A stretch of 42,631 nt of DNA from Flammeovirgaceae bacterium (GTDB lineage: Bacteria > Bacteroidota > Bacteroidia > Cytophagales > Cyclobacteriaceae), in NCBI GenBank assembly GCA_023251155.1, contig JAHEZH010000039.1, positions 1 through 42,631 of the forward strand, read 5' to 3'. Positions 1 to 8,180 of the stretch are shown here, in pieces. Under the pieces are notes generated by a model. That model worked only from the letters and a program-made list of their open reading frames with translations, did no database searches and had not been told where the DNA came from. How positions within the stretch are numbered: position 1 is the first letter of the stretch; each line of letters starts with the position of its first letter. A program made the position numbers and the translations under genes.

Positions 1-296
1 GACTGATGAGCGGCATGCCTGCGTAAACCGGCTCTTTGCATTGCCGGTAACAAATGGATTATCAAAAAACGATCGTCTTTGGGTGCATTCGCTGACAGCA
101 TCACCTCATCACGTTGTATAGCATGACCACAAACGCGATATCACGATCTGGTTGCAGTGTATCCATACCTCTTTTTGTTTTAAACCATTGACGGTCATGA
201 TCCAATAGAGTCATGAAGAAATAGGAATATCACCATCGCAGACGCGAGTGCTACAATCGCATCAAAATCCTGCTCCGGCAAGGTATCGAGTGTTTA
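1..296 (-). pseudogene. Decayed GAF-domain sensor gene fragment
   Basis: Read on the minus strand, this stretch encodes consecutive pieces of a GAF sensor domain of the type found at the N-terminus of histidine kinases and diguanylate cyclases, but in shifting frames. Seen pieces, in order: LDTLPEQDFDAIVALASA (about 290-237), GDIPIS, LLDHDRQWFKTKRGMDTL then QPDRDIAF (about 205-130), GHAIQRDEVM with ANAPKDDRF, DNPFVTGNA, and PVYAGMPLIS at the window edge. At least four frame changes plus a stop (TGA in the first frame) separate them. The order and spacing match an intact GAF domain, so small deletions rather than rearrangement explain the decay. The gene continues beyond position 1, so its C-terminal output domain is unknown. 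The frameshifts could in principle be sequencing errors, but their number argues against that. Confidence 0.85.
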
Positions 297-366
297 AATA
301 CAGAAAAGTGGATTTTGAGCAGGGAATAATTTGAAAAAATTACCTGATTTTACTGTAAAATGCTTG

Positions 367-374
367 TATTTTTG
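367..374 (+). promoter_or_regulatory. Possible purL -7 promoter box
   Basis: TATTTTTG matches the Bacteroidota -7 consensus TAnnTTTG. It would place transcription start near 381, ahead of the ATG at 399 but after the ATG at 360. No TTTG lies at the usual upstream distance; the nearest is at 330-333, which is too far. The call therefore rests on the -7 box and on its agreement with the chosen start. Confidence 0.3.
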
Positions 375-398
375 CGGCTCAATTCCATCATTCTTCTA

Positions 399-3300
399 AT
401 GATTTCATTCTTTCGTACCCCTTCCAACCTGCTCTATGCGGTTGGTCATGTTTCGTCTTTTACTGCTGATGATGTTGAAAAACTAATCTGGCTCTTTGGC
501 GGAGCTCAGCCACTGGCGGAAACATCGATTGCAGGTAAGTTTATCGGACCTCGCAAAGAAATGATCACTCCCTGGAGTACCAATGCGGTGGAAATCACCC
601 AAACGATGGGAATCAAAGGAATCACCCGCATTGAAGAACTGGCTGAAGTAAAAGAAAGCAGCGCCATCTACGATCGCATGTTGCAACGGCTGTACACTTC
701 CGTGGATCAGGATTTGTTTACGATCCATCACACTCCTGAGGCCATTATTGAAGTACAGGACATAAAAGCATTCAGCGAAAAAGAAGGGTTGGCACTGAGC
801 CAGGAAGAAATCGACTACCTGAATGAAGTCAGTAAAAAAATCAATCGCCTGCTTACGGACAGTGAAGTGTTCGGCTTCTCGCAGGTAAACAGTGAGCATT
901 GTCGCCACAAAATATTCAACGGCACGTTTATCATTGATGGTCAGGAAAAAGAATCGACACTTTTCCAATTGATAAAAAAGACATCGAAAGAAAATCCGAA
1001 TTACATTGTATCGGCTTACAAGGACAACGTAGCTTTTATCAAAGGGCCACGCATCGAGCAGTTTGCCCCTGCCCGTCAGGATATTCCGGATTATTTCAAA
1101 ATCACGGATATCGATTCCGTTATTTCGGTAAAAGCGGAAACACATAACTTCCCTACTACCGTTGAGCCGTTCAATGGCGCAGCTACCGGTGGTGGTGGTG
1201 AGATACGCGATCGTCTTGCTGGCGGTAAAGGTTCCATTCCATTATCAGGTACAGCCGTGTACATCACTTCTTACCCACGGCTGGAAAACGGAAGGTCATG
1301 GGAAAAGAAATTTGAAGCACGGGACTGGCTGTATCAAACACCTGCTGAAATTCTGATCAAAGCATCGGACGGTGCAAGTGACTTCGGTAACAAGTTTGGT
1401 CAGCCACTTATTGGTGGAAGCGTACTGACATTCGAGCATTTTGAAAACAATAAGAAGTTCGGCTTCGATAAAGTGATCATGATGGCAGGGGGTGTTGGGT
1501 ATGCCAAAGAAAAAGACAGCAAGAAAGAACACCTGAAAGCAGGAGATAAAATTGTATTGCTGGGTGGCGATAACTATCGCATCGGTATGGGTGGCGCTGC
1601 TGTGTCATCCGTAACGACCGGTGAGTTTGCCAATGCATTGGAACTGAATGCCGTGCAGCGCTCCAATCCCGAAATGCAAAAGCGGGTGATGAATGCCATC
1701 CGTGCATTGGCCGAATCAGCAGAGAATCCCATCGTATCTATTCATGATCATGGGGCGGGTGGTCATTTGAATTGCTTCTCCGAATTATTGGAAGAAACCG
1801 GTGGCACCATCGAGATCGATCAGTTACCTGTCGGTGATCCTACCCTTTCCGATAAAGAAATCATCAGCAACGAATCGCAGGAACGCATGGGTATAGCCAT
1901 CCATGCCAAAGATGTGGATACGCTGAAACGTGTGGCCGATCGGGAGCGCGCACCGATGTATGTAGTGGGTACGGCTACTGGCGATCATCAATTCAAATTC
2001 GTTGACAACGCGAAGAAAACAAAACCGGTAGAACTGGAAATGAATCACCTCTTCGGTTCATCTCCCAAAACAATTTTACAGGATAAAACGCTACCCGGAG
2101 GCTTTGGTGAAATCAGTTATGATACGGCCAGGTTGAAAGAATACATCGAACACGTACTCCAACTGGAAGCCGTTGCCTGCAAAGACTGGTTGACCAATAA
2201 AGTGGATCGCTCCGTAACAGGACGTGTAGCCATGCAACAAACCTGTGGGCCTATTCAATTGCCATTGAACAATGTGTCGGTGATGGCACTGGATTTCAAC
2301 AGCAATAAAGGAATTGCAACAGGTATCGGCCATGCTCCCGGTGCAGCATTGGTAGATGCCGCAGCCGGAAGTAAACTGGCGATAGCCGAATCGTTACTTA
2401 ACATCATCTGGACTCCGCTTACTTACGGACTCAAAGGAGTTTCATTGAGTGCCAACTGGATGTGGCCGGCTAAAAATGCAGGAGAGAATGCTCGCTTATA
2501 TTCCGCAGTAGAAGCAGTCAGTGATTTCGCCTGCAAGCTGGGCATCAACATCCCGACAGGAAAAGATTCGTTGTCCATGACCCAGAAGTATCCGGATGGA
2601 GAAGTGGTGTACTCGCCAGGTACGGTAATCATCTCCGCTGTGGCCGAAGTAAGCGACATACGCAAATCGGTATCGCCGGCATTACAACCAATCACGGGCT
2701 CAAAATTAATTTACATTGATTTCTCCAAAGACGATTTCAAACTGGGGGGAAGTAGTTTTGCTCAGGTCATTAATCAACTGGGAACAGCAGCACCTTCCAT
2801 TAAAGACGATGCCTACTTTGTAAAAGCATTTGGCGCTGTTCAGCAGCTTATTCATGAAGAGTGGGTTCTCGCCGGTCATGATATTTCTTCAGGCGGATTG
2901 ATCACTGCGTTATTGGAAATGTGTTTCCCGGTTCCGAACGTTGGCCTGAATGTATCGCTTTCAAAATGGAAGGACAACGATCTTGTTCAGGTACTGTTCA
3001 ATGAAAATCCGGGCATCGTTCTTCAGGTAGAAGCCAACTCAATGGCAACCGATGTATTAAACAATAATGGAATTGCTTTTGAAATCATTGGAGAAGTGAC
3101 TGCTCAGCGCACACTCACGATCCAGCATGCGAAATCCGAAACCCTGAACCTGAATGTAGATGAACTGAGAAACACCTGGTTCCATACTTCTTATTTGCTT
3201 GATCGTATTCAGCGCCCAAAAGGCCATGCCGAGAAACGCAAAGAGCATTTATTCAAACAGGTACTCAGCTACCAGTTTCAACCGAAGTTTGATGGAACAT

Positions 3301-4103
3301 TTGCTTCGTATGGCATCGACCCCAAAAGAAGAACACCATCCGGATTGAAGGCCGCCATCATTCGCGAGAAAGGGGTGAACGGAGATCGTGAAATGGCATA
3401 TACACTTTACCTTGCCGGTTTTGATGTAAAAGATGTGCACATGACGGACCTGGTTACCGGCCGTGAAGACCTGAGCGATGTAAACATGATTGTATTTGTC
3501 GGTGGGTTCTCTAACTCGGATGTATTAGGTTCTGCCAAAGGCTGGGCCGGTGCTTTCCTGTACAATCCGAAGGCAAAAGCAGCACTGGACAATTTCTACA
3601 ATCGGGAAGACACATTGAGCTTAGGGGTATGTAACGGTTGCCAGCTGATGATGGAATTAGGATTGGTGAACCGAGATGTACCGATGAGCGAACATCCGAA
3701 GATGCATCACAATGGTTCAGGAAGATTTGAATCGATATTCATTAACCTAACTGTTCCTAAAAACAATTCGGTCCTTCTGAAGAGTTATGAAGGCGCACAA
3801 TTGGGTGTATGGCTCGCTCATGGTGAAGGCAAGTTCATGCTGAAAGATCAAAAGGGCTACAACATTGCCGCAACCTACACCCACAAGGAATATCCGGGCA
3901 ACCCGAATGACTCTGATTTTGCAGTAGCTGCGCTTCATTCCAACGATGGAAGACACCTGGCCATTATGCCACACATTGAGCGCACACTATTCCCATGGAA
4001 CTGGGGGTACTATCCTGCACAACGCAAGCGCGATGAAATAGGCCCATGGATCGAAGCCTTTGTGAATGCGAGAGAATGGGTGAAAAGTAAAGTGAAGAAA
4101 TAA
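399..4103 (+). CDS. purL: Phosphoribosylformylglycinamidine synthase (FGAM synthase), large single-chain form
   Basis: This enzyme catalyses the fourth step of purine synthesis, making FGAM from FGAR with ATP and glutamine-derived ammonia in the cytoplasm. The protein is about 1234 residues, the length of the single-chain type in which PurS-like, synthetase and glutaminase parts are fused. Visible landmarks are the N-terminal FFRTP start, the SQVNSEHCRHK motif, KAETHNFPTTVEPFNGAATG, a second synthetase half with PTGKDSLSM, and a C-terminal class I glutamine amidotransferase domain with the nucleophile in GVCNGCQLM (Cys near residue 1078) and the His/Glu pair in MPHIERTLF. I chose ATG 399 because MISFFRTP is the family start; ATG 360 would add 13 unmatched residues and may precede the transcription start. 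A strong hairpin follows the stop codon, so the gene is probably monocistronic. Confidence 0.97.
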   Translation: MISFFRTPSNLLYAVGHVSSFTADDVEKLIWLFGGAQPLAETSIAGKFIGPRKEMITPWSTNAVEITQTMGIKGITRIEELAEVKESSAIYDRMLQRLYTSVDQDLFTIHHTPEAIIEVQDIKAFSEKEGLALSQEEIDYLNEVSKKINRLLTDSEVFGFSQVNSEHCRHKIFNGTFIIDGQEKESTLFQLIKKTSKENPNYIVSAYKDNVAFIKGPRIEQFAPARQDIPDYFKITDIDSVISVKAETHNFPTTVEPFNGAATGGGGEIRDRLAGGKGSIPLSGTAVYITSYPRLENGRSWEKKFEARDWLYQTPAEILIKASDGASDFGNKFGQPLIGGSVLTFEHFENNKKFGFDKVIMMAGGVGYAKEKDSKKEHLKAGDKIVLLGGDNYRIGMGGAAVSSVTTGEFANALELNAVQRSNPEMQKRVMNAIRALAESAENPIVSIHDHGAGGHLNCFSELLEETGGTIEIDQLPVGDPTLSDKEIISNESQERMGIAIHAKDVDTLKRVADRERAPMYVVGTATGDHQFKFVDNAKKTKPVELEMNHLFGSSPKTILQDKTLPGGFGEISYDTARLKEYIEHVLQLEAVACKDWLTNKVDRSVTGRVAMQQTCGPIQLPLNNVSVMALDFNSNKGIATGIGHAPGAALVDAAAGSKLAIAESLLNIIWTPLTYGLKGVSLSANWMWPAKNAGENARLYSAVEAVSDFACKLGINIPTGKDSLSMTQKYPDGEVVYSPGTVIISAVAEVSDIRKSVSPALQPITGSKLIYIDFSKDDFKLGGSSFAQVINQLGTAAPSIKDDAYFVKAFGAVQQLIHEEWVLAGHDISSGGLITALLEMCFPVPNVGLNVSLSKWKDNDLVQVLFNENPGIVLQVEANSMATDVLNNNGIAFEIIGEVTAQRTLTIQHAKSETLNLNVDELRNTWFHTSYLLDRIQRPKGHAEKRKEHLFKQVLSYQFQPKFDGTFASYGIDPKRRTPSGLKAAIIREKGVNGDREMAYTLYLAGFDVKDVHMTDLVTGREDLSDVNMIVFVGGFSNSDVLGSAKGWAGAFLYNPKAKAALDNFYNREDTLSLGVCNGCQLMMELGLVNRDVPMSEHPKMHHNGSGRFESIFINLTVPKNNSVLLKSYEGAQLGVWLAHGEGKFMLKDQKGYNIAATYTHKEYPGNPNDSDFAVAALHSNDGRHLAIMPHIERTLFPWNWGYYPAQRKRDEIGPWIEAFVNAREWVKSKVKK

Positions 4104-4107
4104 GAAG

Positions 4108-4142
4108 GATTGTATCCCGCCTTCCTGAGGTGGGATACAATC
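4108..4142 (+). terminator. Hairpin terminator after purL
   Basis: A 14-bp stem (4108-4121 with 4129-4142, one G-T pair) encloses a 7-base loop five bases after the purL stop. The tail is A-rich rather than T-rich on the plus strand, so its strength as an intrinsic terminator is uncertain. It overlaps the ATG at 4110, which argues that the next gene starts at 4170. Confidence 0.6.
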
Positions 4143-4169
4143 ATAAAAAATCATCGTACACCCGAACAG

Positions 4170-4658
4170 ATGTCTTACGTTATCACTACGTATCAGCCCC
4201 ACTACAAAGAGCAGATTGCGGAGCTGATTCTTTCTATTCAACAGATTGAATTCAATATACCTGTTACACTAGCCGATCAACCCGATTTGCTGGACATTGA
4301 AAACTTTTATCAGCAACGCAATGGTAACTTCTGGTGCGCATTGAATGATCACCATCAGGTGATCGGAACAATTGCATTGATTGATATTGGTGATCAAAGC
4401 GGAGTGATCCGGAAAATGTTTGTTCATGCTGATCATCGTGGCGGAGAGGCAAAAGTCGCTCAGCAACTTTTAAACACATTGGAAACCTGGGCAAAGCACA
4501 AAAACATTAAACGGATTTTTCTGGGCACAATCGATCGTTTACATGCTGCCAATCGTTTTTACAGGCGCAATAATTATGATCAGATGGAAGCATCAGCGCT
4601 TCCTGATTATTTCCCGAGAATGTACGTTGACAACACGTTCTTCAAAAAAGAGCTCTGA
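4170..4658 (+). CDS. GNAT-family N-acetyltransferase
   Basis: This is a cytoplasmic acetyl-CoA-dependent acyltransferase of unknown substrate, 162 residues, a normal single-domain GNAT length. The sequence shows the GNAT core: a central strand ending at GTIALIDIG, then GVIRKMFVHADHRGG with the R-x-x-G-like pyrophosphate-binding loop (HRGGEAKVAQQLL), and a C-terminal ANRFYRRNNY segment typical of motif B. ATG 4170 (MSYVITTYQ) is chosen because the ATG at 4110 lies inside the purL terminator hairpin and the intervening residues look unlike a GNAT N-terminus. It is separated from purL by that hairpin and from rhlE by 214 bp, so it is probably transcribed alone or by read-through. Nothing nearby indicates the acceptor molecule. 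Confidence 0.85.
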   Translation: MSYVITTYQPHYKEQIAELILSIQQIEFNIPVTLADQPDLLDIENFYQQRNGNFWCALNDHHQVIGTIALIDIGDQSGVIRKMFVHADHRGGEAKVAQQLLNTLETWAKHKNIKRIFLGTIDRLHAANRFYRRNNYDQMEASALPDYFPRMYVDNTFFKKEL

Positions 4659-4872
4659 CCATTTGCGCTATCTTCTTCGGCATTACCGTTTGTCGGCCAA
4701 ATAAGCAGTTAATGAAAGAATTGTTTCCATGGATAGTAAACCGGGTACTTCCATGGAGACGTGTTTTTTATAGAAATCCAGATATTAAAGCTATCTTTAC
4801 AGCCACATCCTCATCATCGGCCTCCGATCAGAGGCCATTTACATAAGGAAATTCCATTTACAACACGTATTC
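4659..4872. other. Intergenic leader region of the DEAD-box helicase gene
   Basis: No gene is seen here. A perfect 6-bp hairpin (4819-4824 with 4831-4836, loop CGATCA) lies 36 bases before the helicase start. TATCTTTA at 4792-4799 resembles a TAnnTTTG -7 box, though with one mismatch and no clear partner. The 9-base string TTCCATGGA occurs twice, near 4725 and 4749. A structured leader would fit the cold-responsive control known for some RNA helicase genes, but that is inference. Confidence 0.35.
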
Positions 4873-6159
4873 ATGTCTTTTGAAAATTTAGAACTTATTG
4901 AGCCATTGCTAAAAGCATTAAAAGCAGAAGGCTACACCACGCCCACCCCCATTCAGCAACAGGCCATCCCTATCGTACTTCAACGAAAAGATTTATTGGG
5001 TTGCGCCCAGACCGGAACCGGTAAAACGGCCGCGTTTGCCTTACCTACCTTACAACTTCTGCACCAGGACGAACTGTATAAAAAAGGACCTGCCGGAATC
5101 AAAGCGTTAGTCCTTACACCTACACGCGAACTTGCGATACAGATTGGTGAGAGCTTTGCCTCTTACGGAAAACTTTTACGTCTTCGTCATACCGTTATTT
5201 TTGGCGGGGTATCGCAACATGCACAAACTACTGCCTTGCGTGCTGGTGTTGATATTCTTATTGCCACGCCAGGCCGCTTGATTGATCTGATGGATCAGCG
5301 CTATGTGAATTTACAACACATCAAAATATTTATTCTGGATGAAGCTGACCGTATGCTTGACATGGGCTTTATTCATGATGTGAAGAAAGTGATCAGCAAG
5401 TTGCCTTCACAGCGCCAGACATTGTTTTTCTCGGCTACTATGCCAAAAGAAATTCAAGGCTTAGCCAACAGCATTTTAACTAACCCGAGCAAAGTAGAAG
5501 TTACACCGGTGTCCTCTACCGCAGAGAAAGTAAAACAGTCTGTTTACTTTGTTGAAAAAGGAGATAAGAAAAAACTATTGCTTCATGTGCTTAACACGGA
5601 AGACGCTCCTTCGGTGTTGATCTTCACCCGTACCAAACACGGTGCAGATAAAGTGGTGATCGATTTAAGCAAGGCGAAGATTCATGCACAGGCCATCCAT
5701 GGAAACAAATCGCAGAATGCACGCCAGAATGCACTGAATAATTTCAAGTCAGGCAAGACACGGGTGTTGGTAGCTACTGATATTGCGGCACGCGGAATAG
5801 ATGTTGACAATCTTTCGTTGGTGATTAATTACGAATTGCCCAACATACCTGAAACCTACGTACACCGTATAGGCCGTACGGGGAGAGCCGGAGCCAGTGG
5901 TTCAGCCATTTCGTTCTGTGACCAGGAAGAAAAAGAATTTCTGCGCGACATTCAAAAACTGATAGCCAAGCCAGTACCGGTTATTGAAGACCAGCCCTAT
6001 GCCATGGATAGCAGTATGACTCCCGTTCGTCATTCCGCTGCACCTAAAAGCCAGGGCAACCGATCACAAGGAGGCGGTCAGGGAAACAGAAATTCTTCCG
6101 GCCCCAAGAAAACAGGAGCAGGACAGAAGAGATGGTTCTCTAAAAAGGCAGCGCGTTAA
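4873..6159 (+). CDS. rhlE: DEAD-box ATP-dependent RNA helicase, RhlE type
   Basis: This ATP-driven helicase remodels structured RNA or ribonucleoproteins; RhlE-type proteins act in ribosome assembly, RNA decay and cold adaptation. The 428-residue protein shows all core motifs: Q motif with [10 protein letters not shown] (24-33), motif I AQTGTGKT (45-52), Ia PTRELA (83-88), Ib TPGRL (132-136), II DEAD (156-159), III SAT (187-189), [10 protein letters not shown] (250-257), [12 protein letters not shown] (300-310) and [12 protein letters not shown] (331-340). After residue about 375 comes a basic, Gly/Asn/Ser/Lys-rich disordered tail ending [10 protein letters not shown], typical of RhlE RNA-binding tails. 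The ATG at 4873 begins directly at the expected MSFENLELI start. A long hairpin follows the gene. Confidence 0.95.
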   Translation: MSFENLELIEPLLKALKAEGYTTPTPIQQQAIPIVLQRKDLLGCAQTGTGKTAAFALPTLQLLHQDELYKKGPAGIKALVLTPTRELAIQIGESFASYGKLLRLRHTVIFGGVSQHAQTTALRAGVDILIATPGRLIDLMDQRYVNLQHIKIFILDEADRMLDMGFIHDVKKVISKLPSQRQTLFFSATMPKEIQGLANSILTNPSKVEVTPVSSTAEKVKQSVYFVEKGDKKKLLLHVLNTEDAPSVLIFTRTKHGADKVVIDLSKAKIHAQAIHGNKSQNARQNALNNFKSGKTRVLVATDIAARGIDVDNLSLVINYELPNIPETYVHRIGRTGRAGASGSAISFCDQEEKEFLRDIQKLIAKPVPVIEDQPYAMDSSMTPVRHSAAPKSQGNRSQGGGQGNRNSSGPKKTGAGQKRWFSKKAAR

Positions 6160-6183
6160 TTACCTTTGATTTACATTATTCCT

Positions 6184-6237
6184 TCAGCATCATCAATGCG
6201 ACAGGCTGTCGCTGACGAATCGCATTGATGATACTGA
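6184..6237 (+). terminator. Long hairpin between rhlE and the Gre-like gene
   Basis: A 13-bp perfect stem (6189-6201 with 6220-6232) extends, after one mismatch, by four more pairs (6184-6187 with 6234-6237). The 18-base loop contains GGCTGTCGCTG. There is no clear T run, so it could be a terminator, an RNA-stabilising 3' end, or a repeat-type palindrome. It ends only 24 bases before the next start codon. Confidence 0.5.
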
Positions 6238-6261
6238 TCATCCCGTTTAAATTTCAATCAC

Positions 6262-6714
6262 GTGTCATCGATCAAAGCTCAGCTTCATGCGTATTGCATA
6301 GCGTATGTAGACGAACGCATCAACACTATTAAGCAGGAGATCGCCGCTGCACAATCTTCTGCACACGAAGAAACCAAAAGCAGTGCCGGTGATAAGTACG
6401 AAACGGGCCGCGCCATGATGCAGCTGGAAATTGAAAAGAACACAACCCAGCTTGGCGAAGCAAACAAATTAAAAAGTGCATTACATCTGATCAATCCTGA
6501 TCTCGCTACGGAGTCTGTTCAGCAAGGCAGTTTGGTAACCACCAATCAGGGGATCTTCTATTTATCAATTCCTGTCGGAGCCATAACCCTTGACCGTAAG
6601 AATTACTTTATCCTCTCTCCCGCTTCTCCCATCGGCACCAAAATGATGAAGCTGAAAGCCGGAGATCAATTTACATTCAATGCGAAATCCTATCAGATCG
6701 ATCGGGTGGAGTAA
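6262..6714 (+). CDS. Small GreA/GreB-like protein, function unassigned
   Basis: This is a 150-residue cytoplasmic protein starting with GTG (MSSIKAQLHAYC); no earlier in-frame start is sensible and the next ATG is at residue 51. Residues about 15-75 form a long helical region with KSSAGDKYETGRAMMQLE, a conserved stretch of a Bacteroidota family with a GreA/GreB-like layout: N-terminal coiled coil, then a beta-rich C-terminal domain (about 90-150; GSLVTTNQGIFYLSIPVG, ending SYQIDRVE). Gre factors rescue stalled RNA polymerase by inserting the coiled-coil tip into the secondary channel. Whether this protein does so cannot be told from sequence. Members are sometimes mislabelled as fatty-acid enzymes, which nothing here supports. 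It may be co-transcribed with rhlE, although a strong hairpin lies between them. Confidence 0.7.
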   Translation: MSSIKAQLHAYCIAYVDERINTIKQEIAAAQSSAHEETKSSAGDKYETGRAMMQLEIEKNTTQLGEANKLKSALHLINPDLATESVQQGSLVTTNQGIFYLSIPVGAITLDRKNYFILSPASPIGTKMMKLKAGDQFTFNAKSYQIDRVE

Positions 6715-6781
6715 TGTAAAAGAACCAGATCACTTCTTCATTAAGGAACATGCCCCTCTTATAACAATTTCATAACGCGAT

Positions 6782-6816
6782 TTTGGCTTCTGATTAAAGC
6801 TACGACTTTACTTTTG
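6782..6816 (+). promoter_or_regulatory. Bacteroidota-type promoter of an intergenic RNA
   Basis: TTTG (6782-6785) and TACTTTTG (6809-6816) match the -33 and -7 consensus, separated by 23 bases, at the upper end of the usual range. No coding gene starts downstream on this strand; an intrinsic terminator lies about 45-70 bases later. Confidence 0.55.
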
Positions 6817-6822
6817 TACCAG

Positions 6823-6898
6823 TTCAGATTTCTTCTGTTCGAGGTTAGGTTAGATTAGAATGGTCCTTCGGCTGGTTACCGGAGGACCTTATTTTTTT
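6823..6898 (+). ncRNA. Candidate small RNA of about 75 nt
   Basis: The segment is bounded by a good promoter match (6782-6816) and an intrinsic terminator (6862-6898). It lies between the convergent Gre-like and alkaline phosphatase genes. The predicted transcript has a small 5' hairpin (CAGA/TCTG around 6825-6840), a purine/T-rich single-stranded segment AGGTTAGGTTAGATTAGA (from 6842), then the terminator hairpin. It has no ORF of note. The alternative is that the terminator simply serves the Gre-like gene and the promoter match is chance. I do not recognise it as a described RNA family. Confidence 0.45.
6862..6898 (+). terminator. Intrinsic terminator
   Basis: A 10-bp GC-rich stem (6862-6871 with 6879-6888, one G-T pair), 7-base loop and the tail TTATTTTTTT form a textbook rho-independent terminator on the plus strand. 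Its T run reaches the stop codon of the convergent phosphatase gene. It may end the candidate small RNA, the Gre-like transcript, or both. Confidence 0.85.
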
Positions 6899-7982
6899 AC
6901 TTCACCTTGAATTGAAAGGACTGCATCATCTTATCAAAGATGGCAGTATTATCATAGATACCTGAAAACTGTTCCGCGCCCGGGCCAAATGCGAATACCG
7001 GAATCATGACACCGGTATGATGCGTGGTGGTAAACTTCCCTTCTACTTTACCGGTCTTCATATCTCCATCGACCAGTGAAAAGCCGCCTGTTTCATGATC
7101 AGCCGTTATAATCACCAGTGTATTTCCATCCTTGGCTGCAAAATCCAGCACTTTACCGATGGTGTTGTCAAAGTCCACCATCTCATCCATAATGTATTGC
7201 GTATCATTGGCATGGCCACCCCAGTCAATCTGAGAACCTTCAATCAGCATAAACATTCCCTTCTTGTTTTGCTGTAACAACTGCAAGGCCACTTCCGTTG
7301 ATTTCACCAGTTCATCGCCCCTGCCTTCTGAAAATTTTGCCTGTTGTTCTTCAGCAAGAAAAGCGGCAAGCTTTCCTGTCTTTACTTTCTGTACTTCAGC
7401 AATTGAGTTGGCGATCTGGTAATTCTTTGCTCTTAATGAATCAATGAGGTTCTTACCATCCTTCCTCTTTTCAAAAAACTTACGCCCACCGCCAATGAAT
7501 ACATCAATATCGGTTTTCATAAAATCGAGTGCAATATCTTCGTCCAGGCTTCGTGATGCCTGATGCGCGATGAAACTGGCCGGTGTAGCGTGCGTGCTGG
7601 AGCAGGTCACTACCATTCCTGTTGCCAATCCATTTCTCTCCGCTATTTCCAGAATAGAGGCAATCGGTTGATGATTGGCATCGACACCTATGGCTCCGTT
7701 GTACGTTTTTTGCCCGCAGGCAAATGCCGTTGCGCCGGCTGCCGAGTCAGTGATGTAATGATCAGCCGATTGGTTTTTGTGAAACCCGGAATACGTACAG
7801 CGTTCCAGGTGTAGTTTCCCCTTATTGGCTGTAAGACCGGCATAGATTTGTGCCGTGCCCATGCCATCGCCAATCATAAGAATAATATTCTTTGCACGTT
7901 TCGGCTTTGGTTTTTGCGACTGGCCAACCGAAACCAAAAGACAAAAGGAGAATAGCAGTACGTATTTACTTCTGGTAGACAT
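6897..7982 (-). CDS. phoA: Secreted alkaline phosphatase (PhoA-type)
   Basis: This periplasmic or secreted phosphomonoesterase releases inorganic phosphate from organic phosphate esters, using two zinc ions and one magnesium ion. The 361-residue protein starts with a signal peptide (about residues 1-22, hydrophobic VLLFSFCLLVSVG, cut near GQSQ). PhoA family residues are present: IILMIGDGMG with Asp39, nucleophile Ser80 in TDSAAGATAFACG, the EGSQIDWGGHAND stretch (Glu248, Asp253, His257), TADHETGG (Asp295, His296) and a late HHTG (His322). The length is shorter than E. coli PhoA but usual for Bacteroidota members. It is convergent with the Gre-like gene and divergent from the glucose dehydrogenase. 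Phosphate-starvation control is plausible, but I did not find a clear Pho box. With the phytase locus downstream it suggests an organic-phosphate scavenging theme. Confidence 0.95.
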   Translation of the reverse strand: MSTRSKYVLLFSFCLLVSVGQSQKPKPKRAKNIILMIGDGMGTAQIYAGLTANKGKLHLERCTYSGFHKNQSADHYITDSAAGATAFACGQKTYNGAIGVDANHQPIASILEIAERNGLATGMVVTCSSTHATPASFIAHQASRSLDEDIALDFMKTDIDVFIGGGRKFFEKRKDGKNLIDSLRAKNYQIANSIAEVQKVKTGKLAAFLAEEQQAKFSEGRGDELVKSTEVALQLLQQNKKGMFMLIEGSQIDWGGHANDTQYIMDEMVDFDNTIGKVLDFAAKDGNTLVIITADHETGGFSLVDGDMKTGKVEGKFTTTHHTGVMIPVFAFGPGAEQFSGIYDNTAIFDKMMQSFQFKVK

Positions 7983-8180
7983 TTTTTATTCTGTTATCGT
8001 TAAAAGAACAATAATATTACGGCCAATGTTAGCATCTATTAACTATACATGAAGAGTTCATTATCCGCCCGTAACATGACCGGAGAATGACTTCCTTTTT
8101 CAGAAGCGATTACGGTCAGAAATCGATTCTATTATACCTTAATTATCATTACTTTAGGTTTCCACTTTGATGACTACTTT

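Noticed and set aside
483-1145. Long minus-strand ORF inside purL
   Set aside because: It lies opposite a strongly supported coding gene, has no recognisable domain and reflects codon bias on the other strand.
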